Part shown: positions 37,556 to 48,509 of the stretch, one piece after another
How positions within the stretch are numbered: the first letter of the stretch is position 1
Layout: the number at the start of each line of letters is the position of its first letter
NCBI GenBank assembly: GCA_013399015.1
Contig: VWZX01000851.1
Coordinates: 39,263-103,262 of the forward strand
Source of the DNA: Galbula dea
Lineage: Eukaryota > Chordata > Aves > Piciformes > Galbulidae
Reading direction: 5' to 3'
Length of the DNA stretch: 64,000 nucleotides
Made by a program: the position numbers and the translations under genes
Notes under the pieces: model-generated
What the model saw: the letters and a program-made list of their open reading frames with translations, nothing else
Databases searched by the model: none
Told to the model about the DNA's origin: nothing

Positions 37556-37727
37556 GTATCTGTCATTGTCAGATGTTTTTCCAAGGTGTACCACTGTCAT
37601 AGGGCTTCCCTGACTCGTTTTCAGTTTGACATTGACTGGATTTGGAACCTTAAAGATGGATGCAGCTGCAGGCCAGATGTGGCATTTACAAAATCTCTGT
37701 TCAGGTGACACATCCAGGAATGTATAG
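37556..37727 (-). other. Possible 3'-terminal exon, unidentified
   Basis: On the minus strand a good acceptor (TTGCCTGCTTTCCTTCATTT then CAG, ending at 37728) opens a 57-codon frame closed by TAG at 37553-37555. The peptide contains DVSPEQRFCKCHIWP and VPNPVNVKLKTSQG. I recognise no family. The first base completes a split codon. No neighbouring exon could be matched to it. Confidence 0.18.
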
Positions 37728-38524
37728 CTGAAATGAAGGAAAGCAGGCAACAGTCTTCTAGAACTTCTGATCAATTTGTATTTTGTGGTCCCCTAACAGT
37801 CTTAATAATAACAAATGCAGATGTAATAGAGTTCCTTATTCCTCAATATTATCCTGTGTATAAAATCAGGTATCATATTCACCCTCTTAGCTGTTCCATG
37901 TAGGAACCACATATATGCTGGGAATCCTAAATACTTTTAAAATGTCCCTCTATTCTTCAGTTCTGTCTTCCATTTTCTAAATACAAGAAATTGATTCCTT
38001 TTTCCACAGTATATGACCTTACTGACAATATTCAAATGCACACTTGTCAAAGAAGTCCATGATACTGGCAGACTAGGTTGGGAGAATATTTGGCATCTAA
38101 AATTTACTAGAAGACTACGATTTAATGGATGATTTTCTTTCATTTTAGGTTGGATTTTAATATTAGTTTTGAACTAGCTTATTACTAGTCATCACTATGT
38201 AAATTATTTGATTGTGAATTTCTTTTGGAGTGCTTTTGCATTCTTCTCAAAGGCAAAATCAGTTGATATTCTAAACCATAAAGAACTCTCCATAGGATCT
38301 TGTTTTTACAGGCATGGTACAGATTGTCATGCTTGCCTTTCATTCAGCACTTGCTATAAGAAAAATCTTGGCAAAATATCAAAGAGATTCCTTGTTTGGC
38401 TGTGCTTTAATCAAGGGTCTAGCATGTTGAGTAGAAATTGCTGTACCTGCTTCAGCAAAGATTCTCTTGTTACTGTTGTGGAATCTGGTCCCCTAAGAAA
38501 CCTTTTACCACCATGTGTGTGAGT

Positions 38525-38608
38525 ATTAACTGTATTAACAGTTATTAACAGTTATTAACAGTTATTAACAGAGTATTAACTGTATTAACATCTCTGTATT
38601 AACAGAGA
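38525..38608. repeat. 10-bp minisatellite (GTTATTAACA) with terminal palindrome
   Basis: GTTATTAACA is repeated in exact 10-base register, three perfect units at 38541-38570, flanked on both sides by GTATTAAC variants. The array ends in a perfect hairpin sequence TCTCTGT-ATTA-ACAGAGA at 38591-38608. Confidence 0.92.
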
Positions 38609-39509
38609 TGCAACCAGTGTCTATATATAGAGTTGCAAACATTTTTAGAAGTTTTTAGGAGAAGACAGAACAACTGATAGAGGCTGCTGCCTCTTAGGTT
38701 TCCAAGAAAAAAACCTCTTGCTTAACAGGAATTTGATCAGGCCATGAAAATTATTAAATTGTTATGTAGTGTTTGGAGACTTATTCAAAAATATATCTTT
38801 TAAAGTATGAATATACAAAATTATATGAGTGTTATTAATATATAATATTATATGAGTGTTGTTTGGTGCTGCATTTTTTTATTTGTTTTGGATTTTTTAC
38901 CTGCTTTTGCCCCCTTGCAAAATAAAGGAAGAAAGATGCTGCAGATATGAGAGACAAAACTATAGGCCATGCTTATGTTGCATCTGAAGAGATCACTGAT
39001 GGTGATATTTTCACTGTACTTTGTAGTGGATGATGGATGAAGCACTTGAGCTTGCTTACTGTATCTGTTGTACTGAAAAGAAGTCATCAGAGAAGGGTCT
39101 GCAGTTTATGGTTCAGCGCTTGTTTATAGGAGAATACACAAATAATGTCTTGTGTCTCCATATTCTACATTAGGCTCTGACAGAGGCACAAAGTTCTTCT
39201 ATGAAGTAGTTTCACAATTAATTGCCTTTCCAGAAAATCTAACATAGAAGCTTATTATTTTATAATTTGACAAGCCTAAATGCTGGCATTTTCTGTAATG
39301 TGCTGTCAACTCTGCAATGCTTCAGACCTTGTTTGAAGTATTAAATATGAATAACTTTGATTGTCTTTCAAAGTGTTTTGCCTTTTCCTTCCAGTGTTGT
39401 ACATTTTAAATGGAGGATTTTAGGTATACATATTATCCTACAGACATTACTGCTTGTCATACTCAAGTTAGATTCCCTGTCTCTATTCCTGAATGCATTC
39501 TGCTTTGTA

Positions 39510-39763
39510 GGAGGAAATGGCCTCAAGTTGCACCAGGGGAAGTTTAGATTGGATATCAGGAACATTTTCTTAACTGAAAGGATTGTTAGTCCTTGGCCTA
39601 GGCTGCCCAGGGCAGTGGTGGAGTCACCATCCCTGGAGGGGTTCCAAAAACCTAGAGATGTGGTCCTTAGGGACATGGTTTAGTGGCATGGTGGTGCTAG
39701 GTTGATGGTTGGACTTGATGATCTTGGAGGTTTCTTCCAACCATCATGATCCTGTGATTCTGT
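39510..39763 (+). mobile_element. CR1: CR1 3' end (related to group C)
   Basis: The frame in 39357-39683 encodes GNGLKLHQGKFRLDIRNIFL, then RLPRAVVESPSLEGFQ, and closes naturally at ACATGGTTTAG (39683). The 3' UTR is GGTGCTAGGTTGATGGTTGG, then TTGATGATCTTGGAGGTTTC and CATGATCCTGTGATTCTGT. It is followed by an A-rich run (39779-39790) after a short spacer, which is probably not part of CR1. Confidence 0.92.
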
Positions 39764-41923
39764 AGACTCCACTCAGGAAAAAAAAAAAACATGGTAGGAA
39801 CAGTTGATGCCAGCCTGAAATAATTAACTCCTTCAAAATCAGGCCTTTTTCACCTTCTCTGGTCTTTGAGGTAGAATCTCTCTTAAATGTCAAAAAAAAA
39901 AAAGGAAAACCAAAAGCTAAATATATCCTATCAGATTGTTGTGTTGTTTCTTTTTAACTCGAAATGTAGCTCAGCTCCTCAGATCCATTCTGTCTGTGTG
40001 TTCATATGTTCATACAGAGCTTGTCCATATTAAATTTGAAGGTTTGGTGTTTCTAATTCTATGTGATGGCCAAAGAAATTGCTGAGGTCACAGCTAGGGC
40101 TTTAATATTCTTCAGATATAACTACCTCCCTGGCAGAGGTCTGGTTTGTGTTGGTGTAGAAAACTGTTCTTCCCGAGTTGTGTTGAAACAACCACTTCTG
40201 TTCCTGGTGCTTCTCTGGGCATACCTATAAAATTAAGGCTTATACGTCTTTGTCTCTATGGTCTGTGCTATGCACAGTTTCTGCACCATAGAATAACTTG
40301 CCTTTTACCAGTAAAGCATTTGTCCTGCAGGCATACTGGAGCTTTTGACTAGTTTCCCATTGATCAAGAGGCTGGGGCCTTTTGACTTAGTTTCCAAGTG
40401 ATTGACTAGTTTGACTTGACTAGTTTCCAGACACAGAGTTGTCTGCTTTGTATTATTTATTACGAAGGCAGGAGTCATCCCTAAGGTGGTTTTGGTTGCT
40501 TAGCATTTGAGAAGGCTGGCCTAATGACAGCCCTTCTACTAGATAACAGGCTATTTTCTTTATATTCTTTTAAAAATAATTTTATAGAGCATTTCAATTG
40601 CTGTGGGTGGAAACTTGGCAGGTGGAATATCACTGCAGAACCAATTTACTCTTACAATTTTTTAACATACTGGTTTAGATGCATTTGTTATATTGTGGAA
40701 CCATCATTTTAGTCTGGAGTACTTTAATCTCATTTTATTCAAGACTTCAAAATTAAAGGCAGGACTTTGCATGTCATCTGCATGACTGAAACTGTTGCAA
40801 AATAATGAGGAAGTGGAGATTATTGATTCTCTGTAGAGTGGGGGTGTCCATTAAAAGCTAACTTTGCTATAAGCCTTCAGAAAAGATAATGCGAAGATTT
40901 GTTTCCTTGCATTGACCAAATGGCCAGTTAAGACTAATTTGTAATTCTTACAACGTGGGACTTTCAGTGCTCTAAAGTGAGGAAGGTTGTTACCAGAAAA
41001 GTCATTTTTTGTCTAGTTGTCTGAGTCAGGGGGTTCTTTGCTCTAGTGAAATAAACACTGGTGAATTGTCCATTGCACAGAGAGTGAGAGAGACGATTTA
41101 TTGTCTTAGACTAATAAGGTGTAATTTCATATGGCCAAGTAGATGGTCCACTTGGTAATTGGAGAGCATGTGTAAAGGTAAGGCTTTTGGATACTATCAT
41201 GGCAACATTAAGCTAAGCACTTAGTGTTAGCCTTCCTGTGATAAAAAAAAAAAAGCAAACACTTAAGAAAAAGATCTACACTTTACTAATTGCTAGGTGG
41301 ATGTTTTAGTTTTCTTCATGCTCGGTAATTCATAGTATTTGAGTATGTGCTCAAATGATTCACGTACCAAAGAAAAGAAAGAAAATACTTCCTCAGAAGT
41401 ATATGTTAACAGTCATCCTCACTCAGAGAAACCTGGAGCATCCACTGCAGCGCTGAGGTGCCAGCTAGAGCTTGTAAGTCCTCTGCCTAACTTCTAGTGC
41501 TATGTGGTTCCAGTCTCATGTATTTTCATAAGTCTTTTTGAATGTTCTTTAAAAAAGATTTTTGGCTAAAGCATATCTGTTTTCTTTTCGTGGACTTCTC
41601 CACCATGGTCAAACAAAATTGCCTGGGGCCTTTTAGGAGTTGGACCTTCCCATCTGTATCATGAAGCAGTAAAAGCTCTGTCCTTTTGCTGACAGCTCAT
41701 CCCTGGTTTCCCATCTTTTTATCCTGAAACCATATTCAGTATCACAGTGCCTACAGTAAAGATTTTTCCTGAGGCTTTGCTATGTTCCCAGCACAGTTTT
41801 TGAAGTTATATTGTCACTGCACTCCCTGAAAAGAGTCAGTGTTGTGCTTGTTCACTGAATATCTGTGACCTCTAGCAATATCAATGACTTCTCTTACTCA
41901 AGAAAATCCTTTTGAGTCCAAAG
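39764..41923. other. Unique DNA, nothing recognised
   Basis: Short A-runs occur (39779, 39891, 41248). A triplicated TTGACTAGTTT/TTGACTTAGTTTCC motif lies at 40344-40430. No gene or CR1 is recognised. Confidence 0.55.
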
Positions 41924-41972
41924 AGTGGCTAGGCACTGGAACAGGTTGCCCAGAGAGGTTGTGGGTGCCCCT
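41924..41972 (+). mobile_element. CR1: CR1 ORF2 3' sliver, sense
   Basis: GTGGCTAGGCACTGGAACAG, then GTTGCCCAGAGAGGTTGTGG encodes VARHWNRLPREVV of the CR1 ORF2 C-terminus on the plus strand. It ends abruptly at 41972 without the 3' UTR and abuts an antisense CR1 tip. It is either the remnant of an element into which the next one inserted, or one arm of a rearranged copy. Confidence 0.82.
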
Positions 41973-41973
41973 T

Positions 41974-42097
41974 ATAGGATCATAGGATTGTCAGAGTTGG
42001 AAGGGACTTCAAAGATCATCCAGTTCCAACCCCCCTGCCCTACTTATGTGTAGGTTGAACTTCCTGTGGTCAAGTTTGTGCCCATTGTCTGTGATAT
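41974..42097 (-). mobile_element. CR1: CR1 3' tip plus displaced ORF2 segment, antisense
   Basis: TAGGATCATAGGATTGTCAG, then AAGGGACTTCAAAGATCATC and CCCCCCTGCCC form an antisense CR1 3' tip (group B type). It continues directly into TATGTGTAGGTTGAACTTCC, TGTGGTCAAGTTTGTGCCCA, the antisense of the segment encoding GHKLDHRKFNLHI upstream in ORF2. Roughly 150-200 bp that normally separate the two are missing, so the copy has an internal deletion. Confidence 0.8.
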
Positions 42098-42793
42098 CCT
42101 TCAGACTGATGTAGCATACCACTGTAGGCCGCAAAGGTCAGGTTCCCACAAAAGGGAAACAAGGCAGAGGTCAGAGTCTCGCAGAAGAGAAGTTAGACTA
42201 GGGATGTAGGAGTAGCTGTGCTTGCTTAGCTCACTGTAAAAATAGGCATTAGGAGGTCACTGGTTTTGATAAGAATGCAGCTGCTTGTCTTGTGATGGGT
42301 GTCTTAGAAATAAGCCTGGGTGTTTGGTTAATGCCTGCTATATAAACGGCCATCATTTTAACAGTACATGATCTCGCTGGCCTACTGACCTCAGGGTCCA
42401 TGCCTTCATTCACCACAGACTGACACAAATTATGTCTACTTTTTGCAGACACCTTAATACCTGTCAACACCACCACTTGGTACTTGTAAAGAACAGGCCA
42501 TTGTGTTCTGTATCATTTCCTGATCAACTCACTTTCAGCATTGTATTGTCCTTTTAAAAACAACAAGTCAAGACTACAAATTGTCTTTGTAGATCTCTAC
42601 TGTTCAGTTAGCTTTGCAAGTTAAGAAGTTTGAAATAGGCCAATCTAACAACAACTGCAATGCATAGGAGAGGGATGAGGGATATTCTTAAGATATTTTT
42701 ATAAAAAACTTTGTCACCATCATGAGCAGCACTTGATTCAGCCAGACAATAGGGGGAAAATATCATTTCAGTTTGAGTATTTTAAGGCCTGAA
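42098..42793. other. Unique DNA, nothing recognised
   Basis: A minus-strand frame at 42249-42476 (75 codons) is open with no recognisable domain. No RNA or named repeat is seen. Confidence 0.5.
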
Positions 42794-43016
42794 TTTTTAG
42801 ATATTAGGAAAAAGTTCCTTACTGTGAACACTGGAACAAGTTGCCCAGGCAGGTGGTTGAGGCCCCGTCCCTGGAGGCATTCAGGGTGAGGCTAGACAAG
42901 GTTCTGAGCAACCTGATTTAGTTGGGGGTAGCCCTGCTCACTATAGGGGGGTTGGACTAGATGACCTCTGAGTTACCTTCCAACCCAGATGATTCTGTGA
43001 TTCTGATTCTATGATT
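42794..43016 (+). mobile_element. CR1: CR1 3' end, sense
   Basis: TTTAGATATTAGGAAAAAGT, then AACACTGGAACAAGTTGCCC, then CCTGGAGGCATTCAGGGTGA give the ORF2 C-terminus with a deletion between the FLTV and HWNKLP segments. The 3' UTR is AGCAACCTGATTTAGTTGGG, then GGGGGGTTGGACTAGATGAC, ending with GATTCTGTGATTCTGATTCT. It is a 3' UTR type distinct from A-E. Confidence 0.92.
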
Positions 43017-45333
43017 TAAAGGTCTAGGTACCTCCAGGTTTTGCACAGAAAGAATTTTGAAGCATGTTGAACTACTGGGAAGCACAGTATTTATATAATG
43101 GCTATTTGCTTCATAAACTGTTGTCATGGATGAGAACAGAGAAAGAAACACTATTCAGAGCATTCAAAAAAAAACTTGTCCTAAAAATTTTCAACAAACA
43201 CTGGAAGGAAATGATCCAGAAACATTCTTTGCATTTTAAAAGCCCTTGCATTACCCAATTTCCCAGGATTTTAAAATTCTGCTGCATGCAAACATTTAAT
43301 TTACACACATCTCTTTCCCTTCCCACTTTTTATGATAATCCCAAAATGTTTTGGTTTTATCTGCAGATCCACTGGTACTTCTTTATTTTGTCTTTCTGTG
43401 TTCAGCTGTCTAAAACAAGGCTGCTAGGTTATGAGTTTGAGCTGCTAAAGTGCTTAGGCAGCTAAAGTCTGGCTCCAGGGACCAGGGCATGGCAGGTATC
43501 TGATGGAAGAGGACATTAGTGTGAGGCTTTTGAATCATCTGAATCCCCACCAGATGAGGACTTCACAACTGAGCTGCATTCCCATTTTATCCTCCTAGTT
43601 CTCTACTGGGAGCCACACACACAGCTTTTAGACTCTCTGCTCTACCAGGCACATCAAAATGATATTAAGATGCCCAGCCATACAAAGACTTCAGTACATA
43701 ATTTACAGATTAAGGTTGTGAGGCCATCATGATCTTGAAGGAAAAACTGTGAGAGCATCAGATGTTATCTTCAGAATAATCCTGCCTAGGGAGAGGGGTA
43801 GGTTTCACTTCCCATTTAGAAAATGAAACCTGACCTGAAAAGATAATATGCTGGTTTCAAGTGATACAAGAATTGGCTCTAATTGTAGGAGTGTAGTTTT
43901 GTGTGTGTTTAACCTACTTTCCTTGGAAGAAGATATATTTTAATGCTATTAGGACTGCCTGGGATGTCTTTTAGTAGTCCTTTAACACACCGCAGATGTT
44001 GGTGACCCAAGAAGGCTTTCAGTGTATCCGAGGTGTAGACTTATGTTCTGCCAAAATACACCCTAGGGGGTATTTATGCTGTAGTGTAAGACACAAACAG
44101 GTATTATGTGCATTTTAGTGTCTAACCATAAAAATATGAATTTCAGGTAAAGAAATATCTGTGGAATTCTTGGGCATTTTGAATTTTTATTTAATCCATT
44201 GTTGCTTTTTGGACCTTCTCTTAATACACTGCTGAATGGGACAATTCTGTCCTGTCTTATTAGTGTTGCTAAGAAGTTACCAAACATTCAGGGAAAAAAA
44301 AGAAAATCAGACCAAAAAGGACATTTCAGGATGTAGTTTGTATCTTTAATAGTCATTTGTATCCCATAAAAACAGACAGGCTGACTTTTCAGTCACAAAA
44401 GCAAGAAAAAGACTCATAAAACAAAATGCTGCAACAAAAAGAGGAGGAAAGTGAACTACATCTAATATGTCTATGCAGCAAACTCAATTTCTTTTACATT
44501 GTTAGGGCACGATGAAGTAGCTGTCAATGTGGAACATATCAGAGAAGACTTCAGGTAGAAGCCACATAGAGACAAAATGGAAGCTTATGATACACCCTTA
44601 CTGCTGAAACTAGTGTAAGAACTTGACATTATTTTGCTTCCAAAGTAAGATTATAACATTTGTTAGGGTGTCTGATGCTAAAGACAGGTGTAGCGTTTCC
44701 TCTGTGGGAATTTGTGTGATTAAACAAGTGTGTCATGTTCTGCAGAGTTGAAACTTGTATGTTATATGAGTTTCTGTAGCAAATAGGAGAGGAACATTGG
44801 TGAGACTGCAGTGCTGTTTTCAGATATGAATGAAATACTCTAAAGGCATTGCTACCTTAAGATTGACTTAAAAAGTGACATATATACAGATATTTTATAC
44901 ATGCTTGGGACTTAAAACTATCTCCTATCAAAGAGAAAACATTCTGATTTCCTGCAGTTATTGAGATGGGGTCCTTGATGCCTCTGGCTTGCAGTCGTCA
45001 TCATAATCACAGTATGCTTGCAAACAGAGTTCTCAGTACTTACAGGAGCATAAAGTCAAAACTTGGCCTTCAGGAACATATACTTGCATCAAAGAAAGGA
45101 AGCCAGTGTGAAACTTGCATGTTGTTTGAAATTAGATGATGGGCTCCTCAGGACAATGATCGTTACTTCTTGTGCACCTTCTGAGCATAGTAGAATATGA
45201 TTATAGTGTTTGACTGAGGTCTTTAGGTGCCAGAGAAATGCTAGCAAATGCTAATTGCTAATACTAATAAAGCCTGATTAAACAACTGTAATGTAAAGTT
45301 GTAACACCATACCTGTGAGCAAACTCTCCTTAC
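43017..45333. other. Unique DNA, nothing recognised
   Basis: A plus-strand frame at 43064-43465 (133 codons) is the longest non-CR1 plus-strand frame in the window, but it is AT-rich, lacks a domain I know, and overlaps an open frame on the other strand. I do not call it a gene. Confidence 0.5.
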
Positions 45334-45424
45334 GTGGTCTAGGGAATCCTGCTGTGGCAGGGGGGTTGGACTAAATGATCTTTCCAGGTCTCTTCCAACT
45401 CCTAACATTCTGTGATTCTGTGAT
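45334..45424 (+). mobile_element. CR1: CR1 3' UTR fragment (group A), 91 bp
   Basis: GTGGTCTAGGGAATCCTGCT, then GGGGGGTTGGACTAAATGAT, then AACTCCTAACATTCTGTGAT form a short sense 3' terminus. It starts almost exactly at the ORF2 stop codon (GTC then TAG). The copy at 52.8 kb and the 3' part of the deleted element at 48.4 kb begin within about 20 bp of the same point. Confidence 0.93.
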
Positions 45425-46869
45425 ACAGAGCTAGGAAATTGGTCTATCAGAAAGGGATCACACTGCCCCCAGGAGATCTTCCTCAGTTGTAGCACTTCCA
45501 AACAATTCAAACTGTTCCTTATTTTCTTCAACCTTTTTGTTTGGCTGTTGCACATTGGTGGAATCTTTCTTACAGAAATTAAAATACTGGCAGGCTATCT
45601 ATTTCTTTTCCACTGAGAACTGTGAAATGTAAGCAGTTTCTTGAGGATGAGAGTGCTTTTGTGTAAAAGTGGTGAGTTTGCTTTCTTCAGAAGCACTTTG
45701 ATACTGCCAATTAGTAGCTGTGAGGAGGTTTGTCTTCAAGAGGCATTGGCTCAAACAGTTGGAATTTATAATTATGTTCTTCAAAGCCTCATAATAGGGA
45801 ATACTAATTTGTTAGAACTCATACAGAGAATGAAACAAACCTCTTCCATAGCCTCCTTCTCTGTGAATGATACTGAATAGAGAGAAGATATTCAGATACC
45901 ATATTTGAGGCAATTTCAGGTTGGGAGAGACTACATAGGCAAATTGGGGTTTTCTCTGTTCATAATTTTCAGCTACTTCATGCCTCAAGTTTCCAGATCT
46001 TGCTATCAAAAAGGAGGTTGACACAGTAATATACTGGACAGTAAAAGATTTTCAAATGGTTATCTAGATTTCTGTATTTTTAATTTATGAGATTTTAGCA
46101 TTACAGATTTCAGAATAATCAGATTCCAAGACGTTATTTTCTTGTTATACAGTTTAGTATTTAGTAAGCTAAGCTTATAACTGTTTTTTTCTTAAATCAT
46201 ATACATTTATAAATTTTGACTTCATGAGGCAAAATAACTGTAGAATGTTAAAATGAGGCAGTATGGTGTGTTACTGGAGATTTAGCAGTGGATATTTTCA
46301 ATTAGTTGCCTATTTGAAGACTACTGATGTTTAAAAACCTCCAAATCAAGACCTTTTTTTTAATTCTTCTTTTGCTTTGACAAGTTGTTGATAAATTAAA
46401 CAAAAACGTGTTAATGTTAGAAGTTCTGACAGGGTAAATGCTTATCAAAGTGAATGCAATGTTCAAGGTGGAATTTCTTGGAACCCTGGAATACAAATAT
46501 TGAAAAAACTACCTGTGAAGACCTAGAGTGCAGTTTGAAGGGCATGGAAGTAAGCTATGTCATGCAACACCTAGGTCAGGCCCCATAAAATAATGGACAG
46601 CTGCAGGTTGAGTTTACAAACCTAGAAAGTCCTTTACAGATATAGAAAAACCTTCCAGTAAAACCAAAGGTTGTTGAGCTGAGCATCCTGTTACCAGCAG
46701 TGTCCAAAAACAGAAGAGAAAGGAAAAGTATAGCAGTAGATTTCCTTTTTTTCCCATATTGTCTTCGACAGTTGCAACTAAAGTTGCAACTTTCTGTTTT
46801 TCCTTTCAACAGTTAAGTTGAACAATTTACTGAAGGAAAAGGAGTCTGTACTTTAACATGTAGGGAAAA
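45425..46869. other. Unique DNA, nothing recognised
   Basis: No CR1, RNA gene or convincing exon. A few sub-80-codon open frames occur on both strands. Confidence 0.55.
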
Positions 46870-47087
46870 AGAAACAACCCAGAAGTTGCATCTTATTTAG
46901 AAGAATTCTGGACAGCATCACCTACTGCTGATGGCATCACCCTGACACTGCAATCTGGTTATACAACCAGTATCCCCAGCAACGTTTTAAGTCTTGGAAG
47001 TCTCCAAACCTTAGTTGCTTTGGGTATATGAAGAGGCATCTCTGTAGCATGAGCAGCCTCTTTGGCTTGCCTGGCTGAGGTTTCCAA
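46870..47087 (+). repeat. Left arm of a non-CR1 inverted repeat (partner at 52370-52614)
   Basis: GAAACAACCCAGAAGTTGCA, then TTTAGAAGAATTCTGGACAG, CATCACCTACTGCTGATGGC and AAGAGGCATCTCTGTAGC match the reverse complement of 52370-52614. Read in this direction both copies translate to a shared peptide EEFWTASPTADGITL and QSGxTTSIP, with stops in this copy. The source is unknown: a processed pseudogene of a host gene or an unnamed interspersed repeat are both possible. Homology may extend weakly to the right towards 47130. Confidence 0.88.
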
Positions 47088-47291
47088 CTCAAATTGCTCA
47101 ATAGACTGTAGTGAATTTCTCTTCTATGAACTTAGCAACTCTTTAAATTCAGGTCAGCTTTAGCATCTACAGCCTTCTGTTGGGATAGGGTTAGCTTTGC
47201 TAACTAATGGCTGAAGAAACATGTCCTTCTGCTTGTGTTGCAGATGCCACCTGCTACCTTTATCAACAGGCCTCCCCAGCTTCTTGTAGTG

Positions 47292-48428
47292 GAAGATGCT
47301 GGCTATGTCCTTTTCAGGAAAGACAGATGTATAGGGCGTGGTGGGGGAGTTGCTCTTTCCGTGAGAGAGCAACTGGAATGTATTGAGCTCTGTCCAGGGG
47401 TGAACGAGGGGAGAGTTGAGAGTTTATGGGTGCGAATTAAGGGGCAGGCTGGCATGGGGGATACTGTTGTGGGTGTTTAATACAGGCCACCTGATCAGGA
47501 TGAGGAAGCTGATGAGGCTTTCTCCAGGCAGCTGACAGTGGCCTCGCAATCACAGGACCTGGTTCTTATGGGGGATTTTAACTACCCAGATATTTGCTGG
47601 AAGGCCTACTCAGCCAGCCATTCCCAGTCCAGGAGGTTCCTCCAGTGCATTGATGATAACTTCTTGTTGCAAGTGGTGGATGAGCTCACTAGGAGGAGAG
47701 CACTGCTGGACCTGATACTCACTAACAAGGAGGGTCTGGTTGAAAAGGTTGATGTTGAGGGCAACCTTGGCTGCAGTGACCAAGAGATGGTAGAGTTCAG
47801 GATCTTGTGTGGTAGGAACAGGATACCTACTAGGATCACAACCCTAGACTTCAATAGGGCCAACTTTGATCTTTTCAAGAAATTGCTAGGGGAAATCTCA
47901 TGGGACAGGGTACTAGAAGATAAAGGGGCCCAAGAGAGCTGGTTAACATTCAAGGACCACTTCTTCCAAGCTCAAGATCAGAGCATCCCAACATGCAGAA
48001 AATCGAGGAGGGGAGCCAGGAGACCTGCTTGGTTAAGTAAGGAATTGCTGGGCAAGCTGAAGTGGAAGAAGAGATTCTACAGGTCATGGAAGGAGGGGCT
48101 GACTACATGGGAAGAGTACAAGCCTCTTGTCAGAGGTTGTAGGGAGGCAACTAGGAAAGCTAAGGCCTCTCTGGAATTAAACCTTGCAAGGGAGGTCAAG
48201 GATGATAGGAAGGGCTTCCTCAAATACATTGCCCAAAAAACGAATACTAGAGGCAATGTAGTCCCCCTGCTGAATGAGGTGGGTGCCTTGGTGACAGAAG
48301 ATACAAAGAAGGGGGAGTTACTGAATGCCTTCTTTGTCTCTGTCTATACTGTTAGAGACTGTGCTCAGGAGCCTCAGACCCCTGAGCCCCCACATGATGA
48401 TCATGCACTTCTGTGTGACCTGGTCTAG
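47292..48428 (+). pseudogene. CR1 ORF2 remnant: endonuclease domain with in-frame C-terminal splice
   Basis: One reading frame spans this segment with a single stop, TAA at 47478-47480, in the motif VVGV-stop-YRPPDQDEEA. Before it, GYVLFRKDR and RGGGVALSV are the AP-like endonuclease segment. After it, LVLMGDFNYPDICW holds the GDFN motif (47571-47582). The normally conserved SDH catalytic motif reads SDQ at 47775-47783, so the histidine is lost. The linker follows (ITTLDFNRANFDLFKKLLGE, RPAWLSKELL, FLKYIAQK). Frame is kept across the internal deletion, ending in ALLCDLV and TAG at 48426-48428. The N-terminal endonuclease motifs and the whole reverse transcriptase are absent. The product would be non-functional. 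Confidence 0.9.
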
Positions 48429-48509
48429 GGAATCCTGCTCTGGCAGGGGGGTTGGACTAGAAATTCTTTTGAGGTCCCTTCCAACTCCTAATATTCTGTG
48501 ATTCTGTGA
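47292..48509 (+). mobile_element. CR1: Internally deleted CR1: endonuclease region fused to 3' end (group A)
   Basis: The left part carries the later two thirds of the ORF2 endonuclease and the linker to the reverse transcriptase. At about 48395-48400 it jumps directly to the last codons of ORF2 (TTCTGTGTGACCTGGTCTAG) and the group A 3' UTR, ending CTAATATTCTGTGATTCTGT. The whole reverse transcriptase and thumb region, which I estimate at about 1.5-2 kb from CR1 layout, is missing. The 5' end is also missing. A mutated tip (GGACTAGAAATTCTTTTGAG in place of the usual GACTAGATGATCTTTCGAGG) marks further decay. Confidence 0.9.

Larger units (their letters stand above)
34741..39509. other. About 4.8 kb without recognised genes
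   Basis: It holds an unidentified minus-strand frame at 35305-35604, a possible minus-strand exon at 37556-37727 and a 10-bp minisatellite at 38525-38608. An A/C-rich low-complexity patch lies at about 36240-36325 (CCAACCAACC type). No CR1 tip is present. Confidence 0.55.

Noticed and set aside
42249..42476. 75-codon minus-strand frame near a CR1 cluster, considered as part of an endogenous retrovirus
   Set aside because: No LTR edges, primer-binding site or retroviral motif could be seen.
43064..43465. 133-codon plus-strand frame, longest outside CR1 on that strand
   Set aside because: AT-driven composition, no domain recognised, an open frame also on the opposite strand, and no convincing splice or promoter context.
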